Both the position numbers and the translations under genes were made by a program. A model generated the notes under the pieces. It was not told where the DNA came from. It saw nothing but the letters and a program-made list of their open reading frames with translations, and ran no database searches. From assembly GCF_900113715.1 (NCBI RefSeq), contig NZ_FOQK01000030.1:1-37802 (forward strand): a stretch of 37,802 bases of DNA, written 5' to 3'. This DNA comes from Pseudoselenomonas ruminantium. GTDB taxonomy: Bacteria > Bacillota > Negativicutes > Selenomonadales > Selenomonadaceae. This document shows positions 6,867 to 15,605 of this stretch, piece after piece; the first letter of the stretch is position 1, and every line of letters begins with the position of its first letter.

Positions 6867-8800
6867 TTGACGACAGCTCCGACCGGCATGTCGACCGAGA
6901 CAACCTTGAGATCATCGCCCTGCGAAGCCGCAAGCACCATGCCATGGGAAACGACGCCGCGGATCTTGGCCGGCTTGAGGTTCGCCACCATGACGACATT
7001 CTTGCCGATGAGTTCCGACGGCTCGTAGTGGTTGGCGATGCCCGATACGAGCTCACGCTGCTCGCTGCCGAGGTCCACCTTGAGTTTGAGCAGCTTATCC
7101 GTCTCAGGGATCTTCTCAGCTGCGAGAACCTTCGCGACACGCAGCTGCAGTTTGCTGAACTCATCGAAGGTTACCTCACCGCTGTCATCCTTCTTGTCGG
7201 CTTTCTTCTCTTTTTTCTGCTTGTTAGCCTTAGGCTGCTTAGCCGGCTGTTCTTCCTTTTCCACCTCGATGCGCGGGAAGAGCTGCTCCGGCGTACCAAC
7301 CTTGAGGTCAGCCGGTGTACCGCCCCAAGCGCGGATATCGTCAAGCTGCACCTCGGCAAAAGCCTGCGGCAGGTTGAGCTGCTGCCAGATGCGCTCAGCC
7401 GTGATTGGCATGAACGGCGCGATCAGCACGCTGATATGGCGCAGCGACTCGACGAGGTTGTACATGACATTCGCGAGCTCCTGCTTCTTCTCTGGCTCTT
7501 TGGCCAGTGCCCACGGTGCCGTCTCATCGATATACTTGTTGGCACGGCTGATGAAGGCCCAGACCTTCTTGATGGTCAGCGACAACTCCATCTTCTGCAT
7601 GTTCTCATCGAAGAACTGCACCGTCTCAGCGGCATCCGCCTTGAGCGATGCATCGATCTCACTCTCACCCTGCGGTGCGAGCACGATGCCATCCTGGAAC
7701 TTGCCGATCATGTTGAGGGTGCGATGCAGCAGGTTGCCGAGGTCGTTGGCCAGATCGCTGTTGATGCGCTGGATCAAGGCATCGCGCGAGAAGTTGCCAT
7801 CCTGGCCGAGGTTGATTTCCCGCAGCAGGAAGTAGCGGATCGCATCAGCACCGAACTCATCGATGAGGGCAATCGGATCAACTACATTGCCCTTGGACTT
7901 CGACATCTTGTCGCCATCGACAATCAGCCAGCCATGGCCATAGACTTTCTTCGGCAGCGGCAGATCGAGTGCCATGAGGATGCAGGGCCAGATGATCGTA
8001 TGGAAGCGCACGATCTCCTTGCCGACCAGGTGCAGGTTGGCCGGCCAGTATTTGTTGAATTTCTCCGGGTCATCCAGGAAGCCGATCGGCGTCAGATAGT
8101 TCGTCAGTGCATCGAACCAGACATAGATGACATGCTTCTTATCGATGGGGACCGGGATGCCCCAATCAAAGGACGTGCGCGAAATGCAGAGATCCTCGAG
8201 TCCCTGTTTGATGAAGTTGATCATCTCATTGCGGCGCGATGCCGGCTGGATGAACTCTGGATTCTCTTCGATATAAGCAAGTATCCTATCCTGATAGTTG
8301 CTCATCTTGAAGAAATAGGCTTCCTCAGCCACTTCCTGCACCGGACGATGGCAATCCGGGCAGCAGCCATTCTCATCGAGCTGATGCTCCGTCCAATAAC
8401 TCTCACACGGAGTGCAGTAAAGCCCCTTATAGGAACCTTTATAGATATCCCCCTTGGCATAGATGCGGCGGAAGATTTCCTGGACCACTTTCTCATGACG
8501 TTTCTGGGTCGTGCGGATGAAATCATCATTGCTGATGTTCAGACGCTGCCAGAGATTCTGGAAACCGGCAACAATCTTATCCGTGTACTCGATCGGCGTC
8601 ACGCCCTCAGCCTCAGCCTTTTCCTGGATCTTCTGGCCGTGCTCGTCCGAGCCCGTCAGGAAAAATACATCCTCCCCCGCCAGACGATGGAAGCGGGCAA
8701 TCGAGTCTGCAATCGTCGTGCAGTATGCATGGCCGATATGCAGCTTGGCACTCGGATAATAGATTGGCGTCGTGATGTAAAACGTTTTTTTCTCTGTCAT
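6863..8800 (-). CDS. metG: Methionyl-tRNA synthetase
   Basis: A 645-residue class I aminoacyl-tRNA synthetase that charges tRNA-Met. HIGH is at residues 21-24 and KMSKS near residue 300. A zinc knuckle C-x2-C ... C-x2-C lies near residues 130-147 (CTPC and CCPDC). After an anticodon-binding helical domain there is a lysine-rich linker (about 500-540) and a C-terminal EMAP/Trbp111 tRNA-binding domain (about 540-645, FSKLQLRVAKVLAAEKIP), which dimerises many bacterial MetRS. AAGGAGG lies 10 bases before the ATG. Its own promoter (8861-8889) overlaps the end of rsmI, so it can be expressed apart from the upstream operon. Confidence 0.98.
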   Translation of the reverse strand: MTEKKTFYITTPIYYPSAKLHIGHAYCTTIADSIARFHRLAGEDVFFLTGSDEHGQKIQEKAEAEGVTPIEYTDKIVAGFQNLWQRLNISNDDFIRTTQKRHEKVVQEIFRRIYAKGDIYKGSYKGLYCTPCESYWTEHQLDENGCCPDCHRPVQEVAEEAYFFKMSNYQDRILAYIEENPEFIQPASRRNEMINFIKQGLEDLCISRTSFDWGIPVPIDKKHVIYVWFDALTNYLTPIGFLDDPEKFNKYWPANLHLVGKEIVRFHTIIWPCILMALDLPLPKKVYGHGWLIVDGDKMSKSKGNVVDPIALIDEFGADAIRYFLLREINLGQDGNFSRDALIQRINSDLANDLGNLLHRTLNMIGKFQDGIVLAPQGESEIDASLKADAAETVQFFDENMQKMELSLTIKKVWAFISRANKYIDETAPWALAKEPEKKQELANVMYNLVESLRHISVLIAPFMPITAERIWQQLNLPQAFAEVQLDDIRAWGGTPADLKVGTPEQLFPRIEVEKEEQPAKQPKANKQKKEKKADKKDDSGEVTFDEFSKLQLRVAKVLAAEKIPETDKLLKLKVDLGSEQRELVSGIANHYEPSELIGKNVVMVANLKPAKIRGVVSHGMVLAASQGDDLKVVSVDMPVGAVVK

Positions 8801-8860
8801 GGAAAATGATCCTCCTTATAATAAACCCGCTAATGATTCGGGTCTCAATCTAACTTTTTC

Positions 8861-8889
8861 ATTATAGCGCATTATTCCTGCTCTGTCAG
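8861..8889 (-). promoter_or_regulatory. metG promoter
   Basis: On the minus strand CTGACA (8884-8889) and TATAAT (8861-8866) are 17 bases apart. The -35 lies inside the last codons of rsmI. A small hairpin (ACCCG/CGGGT, 8825-8843) is in the leader. Confidence 0.65.
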
Positions 8890-9735
8890 CATGGCCTGGT
8901 AGACATCACGGCGGCTGATGCCAAGTTTCTTCGCCGTCTCGCGCATGGCCGACTTCTTGTCAAGGCCCCCTACCATCAGCTGCTTGCAGAGCTCGGCAGG
9001 TTCCAGCGGTACTTCCCCGGCCTCAGCCTGCTCCAGCTCTTCACCAGCCCCCTCGACGACGATGACATACTCGCCGCGCGGATCGTTCTGCTCATAGTAC
9101 GTCAAGAGCTCCGCCAGCGTACCGCGGCGAAACTCCTCGAATTTCTTCGTGAGTTCGCGGCCCAGCACCGCCCGGCGGTCGCCAAGACCTGCCAGCAGCT
9201 GCTTCATGGTTGCCTTCAGATGATGCGGAGCCTCGTAGAAGATCAACGAACCTTCATAGCCCTTGATGCGGGCCAGCGTTTCCTGCTGCTTCTTGGCCGT
9301 CTTGGGCAGGAACCCGACAAACGTGAACAAGGTCGTGTCGAGCCCCGAGCAGATCAAGGCGGACAAGCCCGCATTGCAGCCCGGCAGCGGCGAGACGCGG
9401 ATGCCCGCAGCGATCGCCAGCTCCGCCAGATGGCTGCCAGGATCGCAGATGCCTGGCAGTCCCGCATCACTGACACAGATGAGATCATGTCCCTGCTGGA
9501 TGTATCCGATGAGCTCCGGCCCCTTCATGGCTTTATTGTGCTCATGATAGCTGGTGAGCTTCGTATGGATATCAAAATGCGTGAGCAGCTGGCGCGTATG
9601 CCGCGTATCTTCCGCCGCGATCAGTTCCACCTCACCCAGCATGCGCACTGCGCGATAAGTCATATCCTCCAGGTTGCCGATGGGCGTCGCGCAAAGATAA
9701 AGCGTCCCGGCACCATTTGCTGATTCTGTTGTCAT
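8872..9735 (-). CDS. rsmI: 16S rRNA (cytidine-1402-2'-O)-methyltransferase
   Basis: RsmI (YabC/YraL) methylates the ribose of C1402 in the 16S decoding centre, using SAM. The sequence shows the family signatures: TLYLCATPIGNLEDMTYRA near the start, AAEDTRHTR, the SAM-binding CVSDAGLPGICDPG, and SPLPGCNAGLSALICSGL. It is 287 residues long, as expected. I chose the ATG at 9735, which overlaps the trmN6 stop as TGATG behind GAGGAAGAG, rather than the GTG one codon upstream. It is part of the yaaR-to-rsmI operon. Confidence 0.95.
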   Translation of the reverse strand: MTTESANGAGTLYLCATPIGNLEDMTYRAVRMLGEVELIAAEDTRHTRQLLTHFDIHTKLTSYHEHNKAMKGPELIGYIQQGHDLICVSDAGLPGICDPGSHLAELAIAAGIRVSPLPGCNAGLSALICSGLDTTLFTFVGFLPKTAKKQQETLARIKGYEGSLIFYEAPHHLKATMKQLLAGLGDRRAVLGRELTKKFEEFRRGTLAELLTYYEQNDPRGEYVIVVEGAGEELEQAEAGEVPLEPAELCKQLMVGGLDKKSAMRETAKKLGISRRDVYQAMLTEQE

Positions 9736-10481
9736 CACTCTTCCTCCATGCCATAGATCCGCAAGATCTCCGGTGTATAACTGCCATCTTCCTCATGTAC
9801 GATAAGCGGCGGCAGGACCTTGAGCCCGCCGGGCGCCGCGCCGACGACAGCCTCGATGAGCATCATGTTCGGGGCCTTGCCGTCCTTCGGCTGCACCATC
9901 TGCAAACGTTTCGGCGCCAGCTGATGCTCATGCAGGCACACGATGATCTCCCCGAGCCGCTCAGGCAGGTGCACCATCGCAAAATGGCCGCCGAACCGCA
10001 ACGCATAGCGGGCCGCACGCACGACATCCGCCAGGGTTGCCGTGAACTCATGGCGTGCCCTGGCAACGCCTGACATCTTATTTACCTGTCCCTGCGCTAC
10101 GGGCCGATACGGAGGATTGGCTACCACCACATCAAAAGATTCGGGCGCGTAAAGCTCCCGAATCCCACGGTAGTCACCCTCACGGACGAAAATCTTGTCT
10201 TCCAGCTCATTCATCCAGACATTGCGGGCCGCGACATCGGCCATGACCGGATTGAGCTCCACGGCATCGACCCGGGCCACCTCATCGGCAATGATCAGGG
10301 GGATGACCCCCGTGCCCGTGCCGAGCTCCAACACTTTCTGCCGGCTTTTCCACGATAAAAAGTGGGCGAGCAGCACCGCATCCAGCGAAAAGCAGAATTC
10401 CTGCGTGTTCTGGATGATGTGCCGCCCGCTCTTCATCAAATCGTCCAGCCGTTCATTTTCCTTCAGGCTGACGTCTCTCAT
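9735..10481 (-). CDS. trmN6: tRNA1(Val) (adenine-37-N6)-methyltransferase, TrmN6/YabB family
   Basis: A 248-residue SAM-dependent N6-adenine methyltransferase. Motif I is at about residues 49-60 (VLELGTGTGVIP), the acidic ribose-binding residue is in VDAVELNP, and the catalytic NPPY is at about 120. The family modifies A37 of tRNA-Val in enterobacteria; in Firmicutes the YabB substrate is assigned by homology only. Overlaps tie it to both neighbours (ATGA with ricT, TGATG with rsmI). In Bacillus yabA lies between yaaT and yabB, but it is absent here. Confidence 0.9.
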   Translation of the reverse strand: MRDVSLKENERLDDLMKSGRHIIQNTQEFCFSLDAVLLAHFLSWKSRQKVLELGTGTGVIPLIIADEVARVDAVELNPVMADVAARNVWMNELEDKIFVREGDYRGIRELYAPESFDVVVANPPYRPVAQGQVNKMSGVARARHEFTATLADVVRAARYALRFGGHFAMVHLPERLGEIIVCLHEHQLAPKRLQMVQPKDGKAPNMMLIEAVVGAAPGGLKVLPPLIVHEEDGSYTPEILRIYGMEEE

Positions 10482-11644
10482 TCTTTGTTTTCCTTGCCTC
10501 CGCCGTTGTTGCCATTCTTCTCGCGGTTGCCGCGCGGACGGCGGTCGCGCCGTGAACGGTTGCTGCCGCCCTCACGGCCCTTCTCATGGTCGCCACGGGG
10601 ACGGCGGCGGCTGTGGGAACCACCATTGCGCGATTCCTTGTCCCGCTCGCGGTTTTCCCGCCGATCACGCGCATGGCCATCCGGCTTGCGGTCACCACGC
10701 GGCCGGCGGCTGCGCTCGCGGCGCGAACGCTCCTGTCGCGGCTCGGCCTCGGCCGCCATGCCGGCAAGGACCTCATCGACAGCCGGCTCGGCAGGGATGG
10801 CACTAGCCAGCGTCCCTGCATCGTCCTCATCCTTCTCGATGACATCTTCCCAAGAAGCCACAATCGTCCGGCTGTTATCGAGCAGGATGGTCGCCGTCCG
10901 GCGCTGCTGGTTCAGCGAGATGACCTTGCCCTCACCCTCGACCGACACGACACGGCTGCCCTGGGCCGGGGCCATGACTTTTTTCTGCTTCTTGTGGCAG
11001 TTCTCGCAATAGCAGTCATTCTCGTATTTGAGGCAGCACATCAGGCGGCCGCAGATACCCGAGATCTTCGTCGGGTTCAGCGACAGGTTCTGCTCCTTGG
11101 CCATGCGGATCGATACGGGCTCGAAGTCGCCGAGGAACGACGCACAGCAGAGCGGCCGCCCGCAGCAGCCAATACCGCCCATGAGCTTGGCCTCATCACG
11201 CACGCCGATCTGCCGGAGCTCGATGCGCGTGCGGAACACCGCCGCAAGATCCTTGACCAGATTGCGGAAATCGATGCGGCCATCTGCCGTGAAATAGAAG
11301 ATGATCTTGTTCATGTCAAAGGTGTACTCGACCTCGACGAGCTTCATCGGCAGCTTGTGCTCCTGGATCTTCTTCTCACAGATGGCAAAGGCCTCTACCT
11401 GGCGCTTCTTGTTCTCCTCGATGCGCTGGAGATCGGATGCATTGGCGATGCGATGGACGATCTTCAGCGGCTGGGTAATCTCCTGATCCTCCACCTCACG
11501 CGGTCCCAGGACCGTCAGTCCGCACTCCATGCCGCGTGCCGTTTCGACAATGACATGCTGCCCCTGCTCGATCTCGAGATTCCCCGGGCCAAAATAATAT
11601 ATCTTTCCCGCCTTCTTGAAGCGGACCCCTATGATTGTCTGCAC
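10478..11644 (-). CDS. ricT: RicT/YaaT, PSP1-domain protein with an arginine-rich tail
   Basis: The first 275 residues are a normal PSP1-domain protein. Its Cys-rich core (GGIGCCGRPLCCASFLGDF ... ICGRLMCC ... CYCENC) binds Fe-S clusters in the Bacillus RicAFT complex, which influences RNase Y activity and phosphorelay. The last 85 residues or so (about 303-388) are unlike the family: mostly R, D, E, G, N and K in repeats such as SRRERSRRPRGDRK and RRDRRPRGNRE. This resembles the tails of RNA helicases or RNase E and is likely disordered and RNA-binding. The start is GTG at 11644 with TAGGAGG upstream. It lies between holB and trmN6 as in other Firmicutes. Confidence 0.93.
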   Translation of the reverse strand: MQTIIGVRFKKAGKIYYFGPGNLEIEQGQHVIVETARGMECGLTVLGPREVEDQEITQPLKIVHRIANASDLQRIEENKKRQVEAFAICEKKIQEHKLPMKLVEVEYTFDMNKIIFYFTADGRIDFRNLVKDLAAVFRTRIELRQIGVRDEAKLMGGIGCCGRPLCCASFLGDFEPVSIRMAKEQNLSLNPTKISGICGRLMCCLKYENDCYCENCHKKQKKVMAPAQGSRVVSVEGEGKVISLNQQRRTATILLDNSRTIVASWEDVIEKDEDDAGTLASAIPAEPAVDEVLAGMAAEAEPRQERSRRERSRRPRGDRKPDGHARDRRENRERDKESRNGGSHSRRRPRGDHEKGREGGSNRSRRDRRPRGNREKNGNNGGGKENKE

Positions 11645-11663
11645 TGTTTTCCTCCTAATATAT

Positions 11664-12671
11664 CTATGTCAAATCGCGTATACGCAATAAGAATCCTTCC
11701 ATCTGCAGCGGCAGGTTCACATTGGCCTGCAGCCGTCGCTGCAAGTCCCGCACCAGCGCGAGCAGCGCAAAGATGCGGGGCTCCGTGAAACGCGGCAGGA
11801 GTCCCGCCAGCCGCTGCCGGCTGTCCTGGTGGTAAAGCAGCGGGCTTGCACCATCCTCATAGAGCACCAGCATATCCCGCAGCATCATGTTGAGATACAG
11901 GAACCACTCCGCCAGCTTCTCCCGCTCCCAAGCCCCTTTGGTCTTGGCCTGCTGCCAGACCTGTTCCAGGCCCATATCATCAAGCTGCTCAAGGAACGCC
12001 AGCGCATCATCACGCAGCTCCAGGCCGCCGTTCTCATACAGCGTCACAGCCCGGCCCAGGCTGCCATCAGCCAAAGCCGCCAGCTCCGCAGCCGCAGCCT
12101 CGGGTATGCCCCTGCCCTTGAGCGCTTGCGCCATCTCCTCAGACGGCAGCATGCCAAAAGCCATCGGCATGCACCGCGAAACGATGGTGTCGAGCAGCGA
12201 GCTGCGCGCGCTCGTGACCAGCAGGAACGTAACCTGTCCTGCCGGCTCCTCCAACGTCTTCAGGAGGCTGTTGGCTGCCGCCTCGTTCATGCGCTCGGCC
12301 TCGTCGATGAGCACGACCCGGCCTGCTGACAGCGTCGGATAACGCGAGGCTTCCGTCTGCATCTCGCGAATCTGCTCGATGCGGATGACCTTAGCCGCCT
12401 TGCCGCGGCTCTCTGGCAAGACCTCATAGTAATCGGGATGGCTTTCGAGCCACATCGCCTGACACGACGCACAGTGACCGCAGGCTGCGCCCTTTCCCGT
12501 ATGTTCGCCGCAAAGTATGGCCGCTGCCAAGGCCCGGCCTACCATCTTCTTGCCGATGCCATCTGGCCCTGCCAGAAGCAGTGCATGCGGCAAGCGTCCC
12601 TCGGCCAGCATCGTCTGCAATTGCTGCTTCTGTTCCGCGTGGCCGATGATCTTATCCCAACTGATTTCCAT
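11664..12671 (-). CDS. holB: DNA polymerase III subunit delta'
   Basis: A 335-residue AAA+ clamp-loader subunit of the replisome. It has the Walker A-type GPDGIGKK at about residues 35-42, four cysteines of a zinc module (C-x8-C-x2-C-x2-C at about 54-70), the Walker B-type VVLIDEAERMNEAAAN, and the SRC arginine finger (TIVSRCMPM). The P-loop lysine is kept, unlike in E. coli HolB. The ATG overlaps the yaaR stop codon (TAATG), so the two are coupled. yaaR-holB-yaaT order is conserved. Confidence 0.95.
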   Translation of the reverse strand: MEISWDKIIGHAEQKQQLQTMLAEGRLPHALLLAGPDGIGKKMVGRALAAAILCGEHTGKGAACGHCASCQAMWLESHPDYYEVLPESRGKAAKVIRIEQIREMQTEASRYPTLSAGRVVLIDEAERMNEAAANSLLKTLEEPAGQVTFLLVTSARSSLLDTIVSRCMPMAFGMLPSEEMAQALKGRGIPEAAAAELAALADGSLGRAVTLYENGGLELRDDALAFLEQLDDMGLEQVWQQAKTKGAWEREKLAEWFLYLNMMLRDMLVLYEDGASPLLYHQDSRQRLAGLLPRFTEPRIFALLALVRDLQRRLQANVNLPLQMEGFLLRIRDLT

Positions 12672-13126
12672 TACATGTAGATATCCACGAGCATCCCGCG
12701 GATGGCATCATGGCTTGCAATGATATCCAGCTGGTTCGCCTGCCCCAGCCGGATCTTCTCCGCCATCTCCTCGAGTTTCTTGTCGATCTTGCGCACCGTC
12801 GTATAGACCTTCTGGCGGCCCATGCGGTCCCAGCCAGCCTGTGTATGGAGTTCATACATATGGTTGACAGCCTCGCCGACAAAATTCTTGATTAGCGTGC
12901 GGTATGACTTGAGCTCATCATAGGTCGGCGTCCGCGAGAGCCGCGCCCCCTGCTCATCGATCTGCTTGAGCAGCTTGTCGAGCTGCTCCGTCGTCACCGA
13001 CTCCTCCTGGCTGCGGAGCTCCGCACCGAAATCGGCATCCGCATCGCGGACGCGCTCTTCTTCCGTGCTGCGGCTCACGGAAATCGACGGCCCCTGCGCC
13101 GTCATATTATCGATTTTCATTGGCAT
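12671..13126 (-). CDS. yaaR: YaaR family protein (DUF327)
   Basis: A 151-residue helical protein of the DUF327/YaaR family. The sequence shows a Ser/Glu-rich N-terminus and a family-like core (TPTYDELKSYRTLIKNFVGEAVNHMYEL). Its function is unsettled, but its place upstream of holB is conserved in Firmicutes. It is the first gene of the operon, with a near-consensus promoter at 13178-13206. AGGTGA lies six bases before the chosen ATG; a second ATG sits two codons in. Confidence 0.9.
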   Translation of the reverse strand: MPMKIDNMTAQGPSISVSRSTEEERVRDADADFGAELRSQEESVTTEQLDKLLKQIDEQGARLSRTPTYDELKSYRTLIKNFVGEAVNHMYELHTQAGWDRMGRQKVYTTVRKIDKKLEEMAEKIRLGQANQLDIIASHDAIRGMLVDIYM

Positions 13127-13177
13127 AATCTGTCACCTGCTTTGCTCTTGGATTGCGGCCATATTTATCTATCTTTG

Positions 13178-13206
13178 ATTATACCGTTTCCACTGGCAAT
13201 ATGCAA
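13178..13206 (-). promoter_or_regulatory. Promoter of the yaaR-holB-ricT-trmN6-rsmI operon
   Basis: On the minus strand TTGCAT (13201-13206) and TATAAT (13178-13183) are exactly 17 bases apart. Confidence 0.75.
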
Positions 13207-13208
13207 TA

Positions 13209-13241
13209 AAAAGACCGCCCGGCCTTTCTGCCGGACGGCCT
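13209..13241 (-). terminator. Terminator of the small secreted His-rich gene
   Basis: GACCGCCCGGCC and GCCGGACGGCCTC pair closely over a 5-base loop. The minus strand continues TCTTTTTATT. The T-run runs into the -35 of the yaaR promoter. Confidence 0.85.
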
Positions 13242-13259
13242 CTGCCGCCTATCGCTTAT

Positions 13260-13598
13260 TTACTTTTTATGACGGCTATGCGACTCATAATCTTCTTTGA
13301 TCTGCTTCATCTGATGATCATGACGCTCCTGCTCCTCTTTGAGCTTCTTTTCATGCTCTTTATCATCAATCATGCCCTTGCGATGCTCATAACGGATGGA
13401 GCGGACATTCTGGCGATGTGTCGTCTCCTCCTCATGGATGCGATGGCTGTATTTATTTGACGTGCCATCGGCATACTCTTCCTGCTGCGCATCATTATGA
13501 TGTGCCTCGGAAACACTCGACAGGGAAACACTGGCAACGCCAAAGCTCATCATGCCAGCCAATGCGATTGCCGTGACTTTTTTCATGCTTGCTTTCAT
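13260..13598 (-). CDS. Small secreted, highly charged His-rich protein
   Basis: A 112-residue protein with a classical signal peptide (residues 1-32, ending VSEA). The mature part of about 80 residues is almost entirely charged: many His, Glu, Lys, Arg and Asp, no cysteine, and a long predicted helix (KEHEKKLKEEQERHDHQMKQ). I do not recognise the family. Histidine clusters (HH, HDHQ, HSRH) would suit periplasmic metal or proton buffering, but that is a guess. AAAGGAG lies 9 bases before the ATG. It is monocistronic with its own terminator; no strong promoter is visible. Confidence 0.75.
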   Translation of the reverse strand: MKASMKKVTAIALAGMMSFGVASVSLSSVSEAHHNDAQQEEYADGTSNKYSHRIHEEETTHRQNVRSIRYEHRKGMIDDKEHEKKLKEEQERHDHQMKQIKEDYESHSRHKK

Positions 13599-13715
13599 AA
13601 CTTCAGACTCCTTTGTCTCAAATCTTTATCTTCACAGTTGCTAGTATAGAAGCTGCAAATTGGAAGAACCTTAAAACGACGACCTCTTTTACATTATATT
13701 TCCATTAATATTTTC

Positions 13716-14519
13716 TTAGCAAAGACCCTGATCGATAAGCTGCTCGATCTGCCAAAGTACACCGTTTTCGGCATTGCTCTTCGTCGTGAAGCGAGCGATT
13801 TCCTTGATATCGGGATAAGCATTATCCATCGCATAGCTGTAATAGACCGACTCCAGCATTTCCTTGTCGTTCATATAGTCGCCAAATGCCGCACATTCCT
13901 CGAAGCCGATGCCCAGGCGATCCTGCACCTTGCGCACGGCCATGCCCTTGTTTGCCCCCTTATTGGTGATATCCACCCAGTAAGCGCTTGCGAGCACGAC
14001 CTGCATGTTTGCCTGCTCCTGCGCAAACAGCGGGAAGATCTTCGTATCCGCATCGGCACCGGCCGTGAAGAATGAGACCTTGATGGGATCGTCATCGACA
14101 GCTGCGAAATCATCGACCAGCTCGAGCTCCCGGAAATATTTCTGCAATTCATCGAAGTATTTCTCCGGATGCTTGCCCTTGAGCATATAGGCCTTCTTCT
14201 TGCCGCAGAACACATTGTAGATGCCATCGATTTCATTGACGCTATCGATAAGGCGCAGCGCGTTCTGGCGCTCGATGACATCGGAAAAGATCTCCTGGCC
14301 ATGCTGGCGCACCATCGTGCCATTATCGCTGATGAACAGGAATTTATCCGCGTACTCGGGGAAACTCTCTACCAGCGACTGATACTGGCGGCCGCTGGCC
14401 GGCGCAAACATCACGCCGCGCTCATGCAGCTGTGCCATCACATCATCAAAGCCTGCCGGCATATTCCCTGCTTCATCCAGCAGCGTACCGTCCATATCCG
14501 ATAAAATCAGTTTAATCAT
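13716..14519 (-). CDS. Cof-type HAD-IIB sugar-phosphatase-like hydrolase
   Basis: A 267-residue cytoplasmic HAD phosphatase. The nucleophile motif is DMDGTL (residues 8-13), the motif II Ser/Thr lies in APASGRQ, motif III includes the NKG lysine (TNKGANKGMAV), and the acidic motif IV is FGDYMNDKEM. The large Cof-type cap lies at about 80-190. The family dephosphorylates sugar phosphates, nucleotides or PLP; the substrate is unknown. AAGAGGTG precedes the ATG. It is a single-gene unit between the His-rich gene and the TrxR-like gene. Confidence 0.9.
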   Translation of the reverse strand: MIKLILSDMDGTLLDEAGNMPAGFDDVMAQLHERGVMFAPASGRQYQSLVESFPEYADKFLFISDNGTMVRQHGQEIFSDVIERQNALRLIDSVNEIDGIYNVFCGKKKAYMLKGKHPEKYFDELQKYFRELELVDDFAAVDDDPIKVSFFTAGADADTKIFPLFAQEQANMQVVLASAYWVDITNKGANKGMAVRKVQDRLGIGFEECAAFGDYMNDKEMLESVYYSYAMDNAYPDIKEIARFTTKSNAENGVLWQIEQLIDQGLC

Positions 14520-14595
14520 CGTGCACCTCTTAATCTCTGCTTAGACTATCATTCGTAACCACTATTCGATTCTATCACAATCAGGTATTTTCCGT

Positions 14596-15471
14596 CTATT
14601 GTTTTTCGCGCAGGAACTTCACAGCCGCCAGGCCCGCCTCTGCGCCCTCATAGACAGCCTTGGCTACCTGCAGGAGACCGCCCGTGCAGTCGCCAGCCGC
14701 AAAGATGCCCGGCACATTCGTCGCCATATGCGCATCGGTCTTGATGTTATTGCCCGCCAGCATGATGCCAAGCTTGCGTGCCAGCTCCGTGCTGCCGGCC
14801 GTCCCCAAGGCCAGGAATACACCATCCGTATCCAGCGCACTGCCATCAGCAAACCGCACACGCGCCACGCGCGTTTCCCCTTCTATCGCCGCCAAGGCGC
14901 CTGTCTGCACCTCGATGTCCGCCGGAACAGCCACGGCTGGTTCTGCCCCATTGGTCAGCAGGACAACCCGGGCCGCATGGGGCAGCAGCGCCTGCGCCTC
15001 ATGCAGCGCATACTCGCCGGCACCGATGACCGCCACCGCCTTACCGCGATAGAAGAAGGCATCACAGACTGCGCAATAACTGACCCCCTTGCCTTCAAAC
15101 GCGGCAATGCCCGGCAATTTCAAGCTGCTGCGCGCCGCACCGGCAGCTAGGATGACACTGTCAGCCGCCAGCTTCGCCTTACGGCCCTCCACAAGGAATC
15201 CTGTGAACGAATCATCAAAGGCCAGCGACAGTACCTCATCCTCGGTAAATTCCACCCCGAGCTTTCGGGCGCCAGCGATTCCCCGGCGCAGCAGCTCTGC
15301 ACCGGACACCGGCTCTTCCAGCCCGTAGTAATTCTCGATGAGATGCGCCTTGGCGAGCGCCCCGGTCTGCTCCCCGCGGGAGACCACTGTGACCTCCGCA
15401 CCTCCCCGCCGTGCGTAAAGTGCCGCCGACACGCCGGCCGGCCCTGAACCAATCACCACAACTCTTGCCAT
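14596..15471 (-). CDS. Thioredoxin-reductase-like NAD(P)/FAD-dependent oxidoreductase
   Basis: A 291-residue two-domain flavoprotein. The FAD dinucleotide fold is at the N-terminus (GSGPAGVSAALYAR), the redox pair is in the CAVC motif of YCAVCDAFFYRG at about residue 131, a second dinucleotide fold for NAD(P)H is at AVIGAGEYALHEAQ, and the C-terminal FAD motif is GIFAAGDC. The layout is that of thioredoxin reductase. The NADPH-binding site lacks the usual HRRxxxRA arginines (here VVLLTNGAEP), so it may prefer another donor or be a ferredoxin- or NADH-type reductase; no thioredoxin gene adjoins it. The ATG at 15471 behind AAGGAG was preferred to a GTG three codons upstream. Confidence 0.88.
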   Translation of the reverse strand: MARVVVIGSGPAGVSAALYARRGGAEVTVVSRGEQTGALAKAHLIENYYGLEEPVSGAELLRRGIAGARKLGVEFTEDEVLSLAFDDSFTGFLVEGRKAKLAADSVILAAGAARSSLKLPGIAAFEGKGVSYCAVCDAFFYRGKAVAVIGAGEYALHEAQALLPHAARVVLLTNGAEPAVAVPADIEVQTGALAAIEGETRVARVRFADGSALDTDGVFLALGTAGSTELARKLGIMLAGNNIKTDAHMATNVPGIFAAGDCTGGLLQVAKAVYEGAEAGLAAVKFLREKQ

Positions 15472-15512
15472 GAACAGCACTCCTTCCCCCTGCTTGGTTA
15501 TCAGTTTGCCCC

Positions 15513-15518
15513 ATTATA
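15513..15518 (-). promoter_or_regulatory. -10 element of the TrxR-like gene, abutting a terminator
   Basis: On the minus strand the hairpin at 15522-15558 ends in ...CTTTG, and TGC-TATAAT follows within three bases. The TATAAT has no recognisable -35, because that space is the terminator stem. Confidence 0.45.
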
Positions 15519-15521
15519 GCA

Positions 15522-15558
15522 CAAAGGTGACAGGCTTTCTGTAAGCCTGTCACCTTTG
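15522..15558 (-). terminator. Hairpin terminator of the mfr operon
   Basis: A perfect 15-bp stem (CAAAGGTGACAGGCT and its complement) with a 7-base loop, after the mfrE stop codon. Its T-tract is only three bases long, so it may be a weak terminator. Confidence 0.7.
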
Positions 15559-15605
15559 CGTTGTGATGTGTGTTTATATAATTTAGGAAAGGGTACGTTG
15601 ATTCA

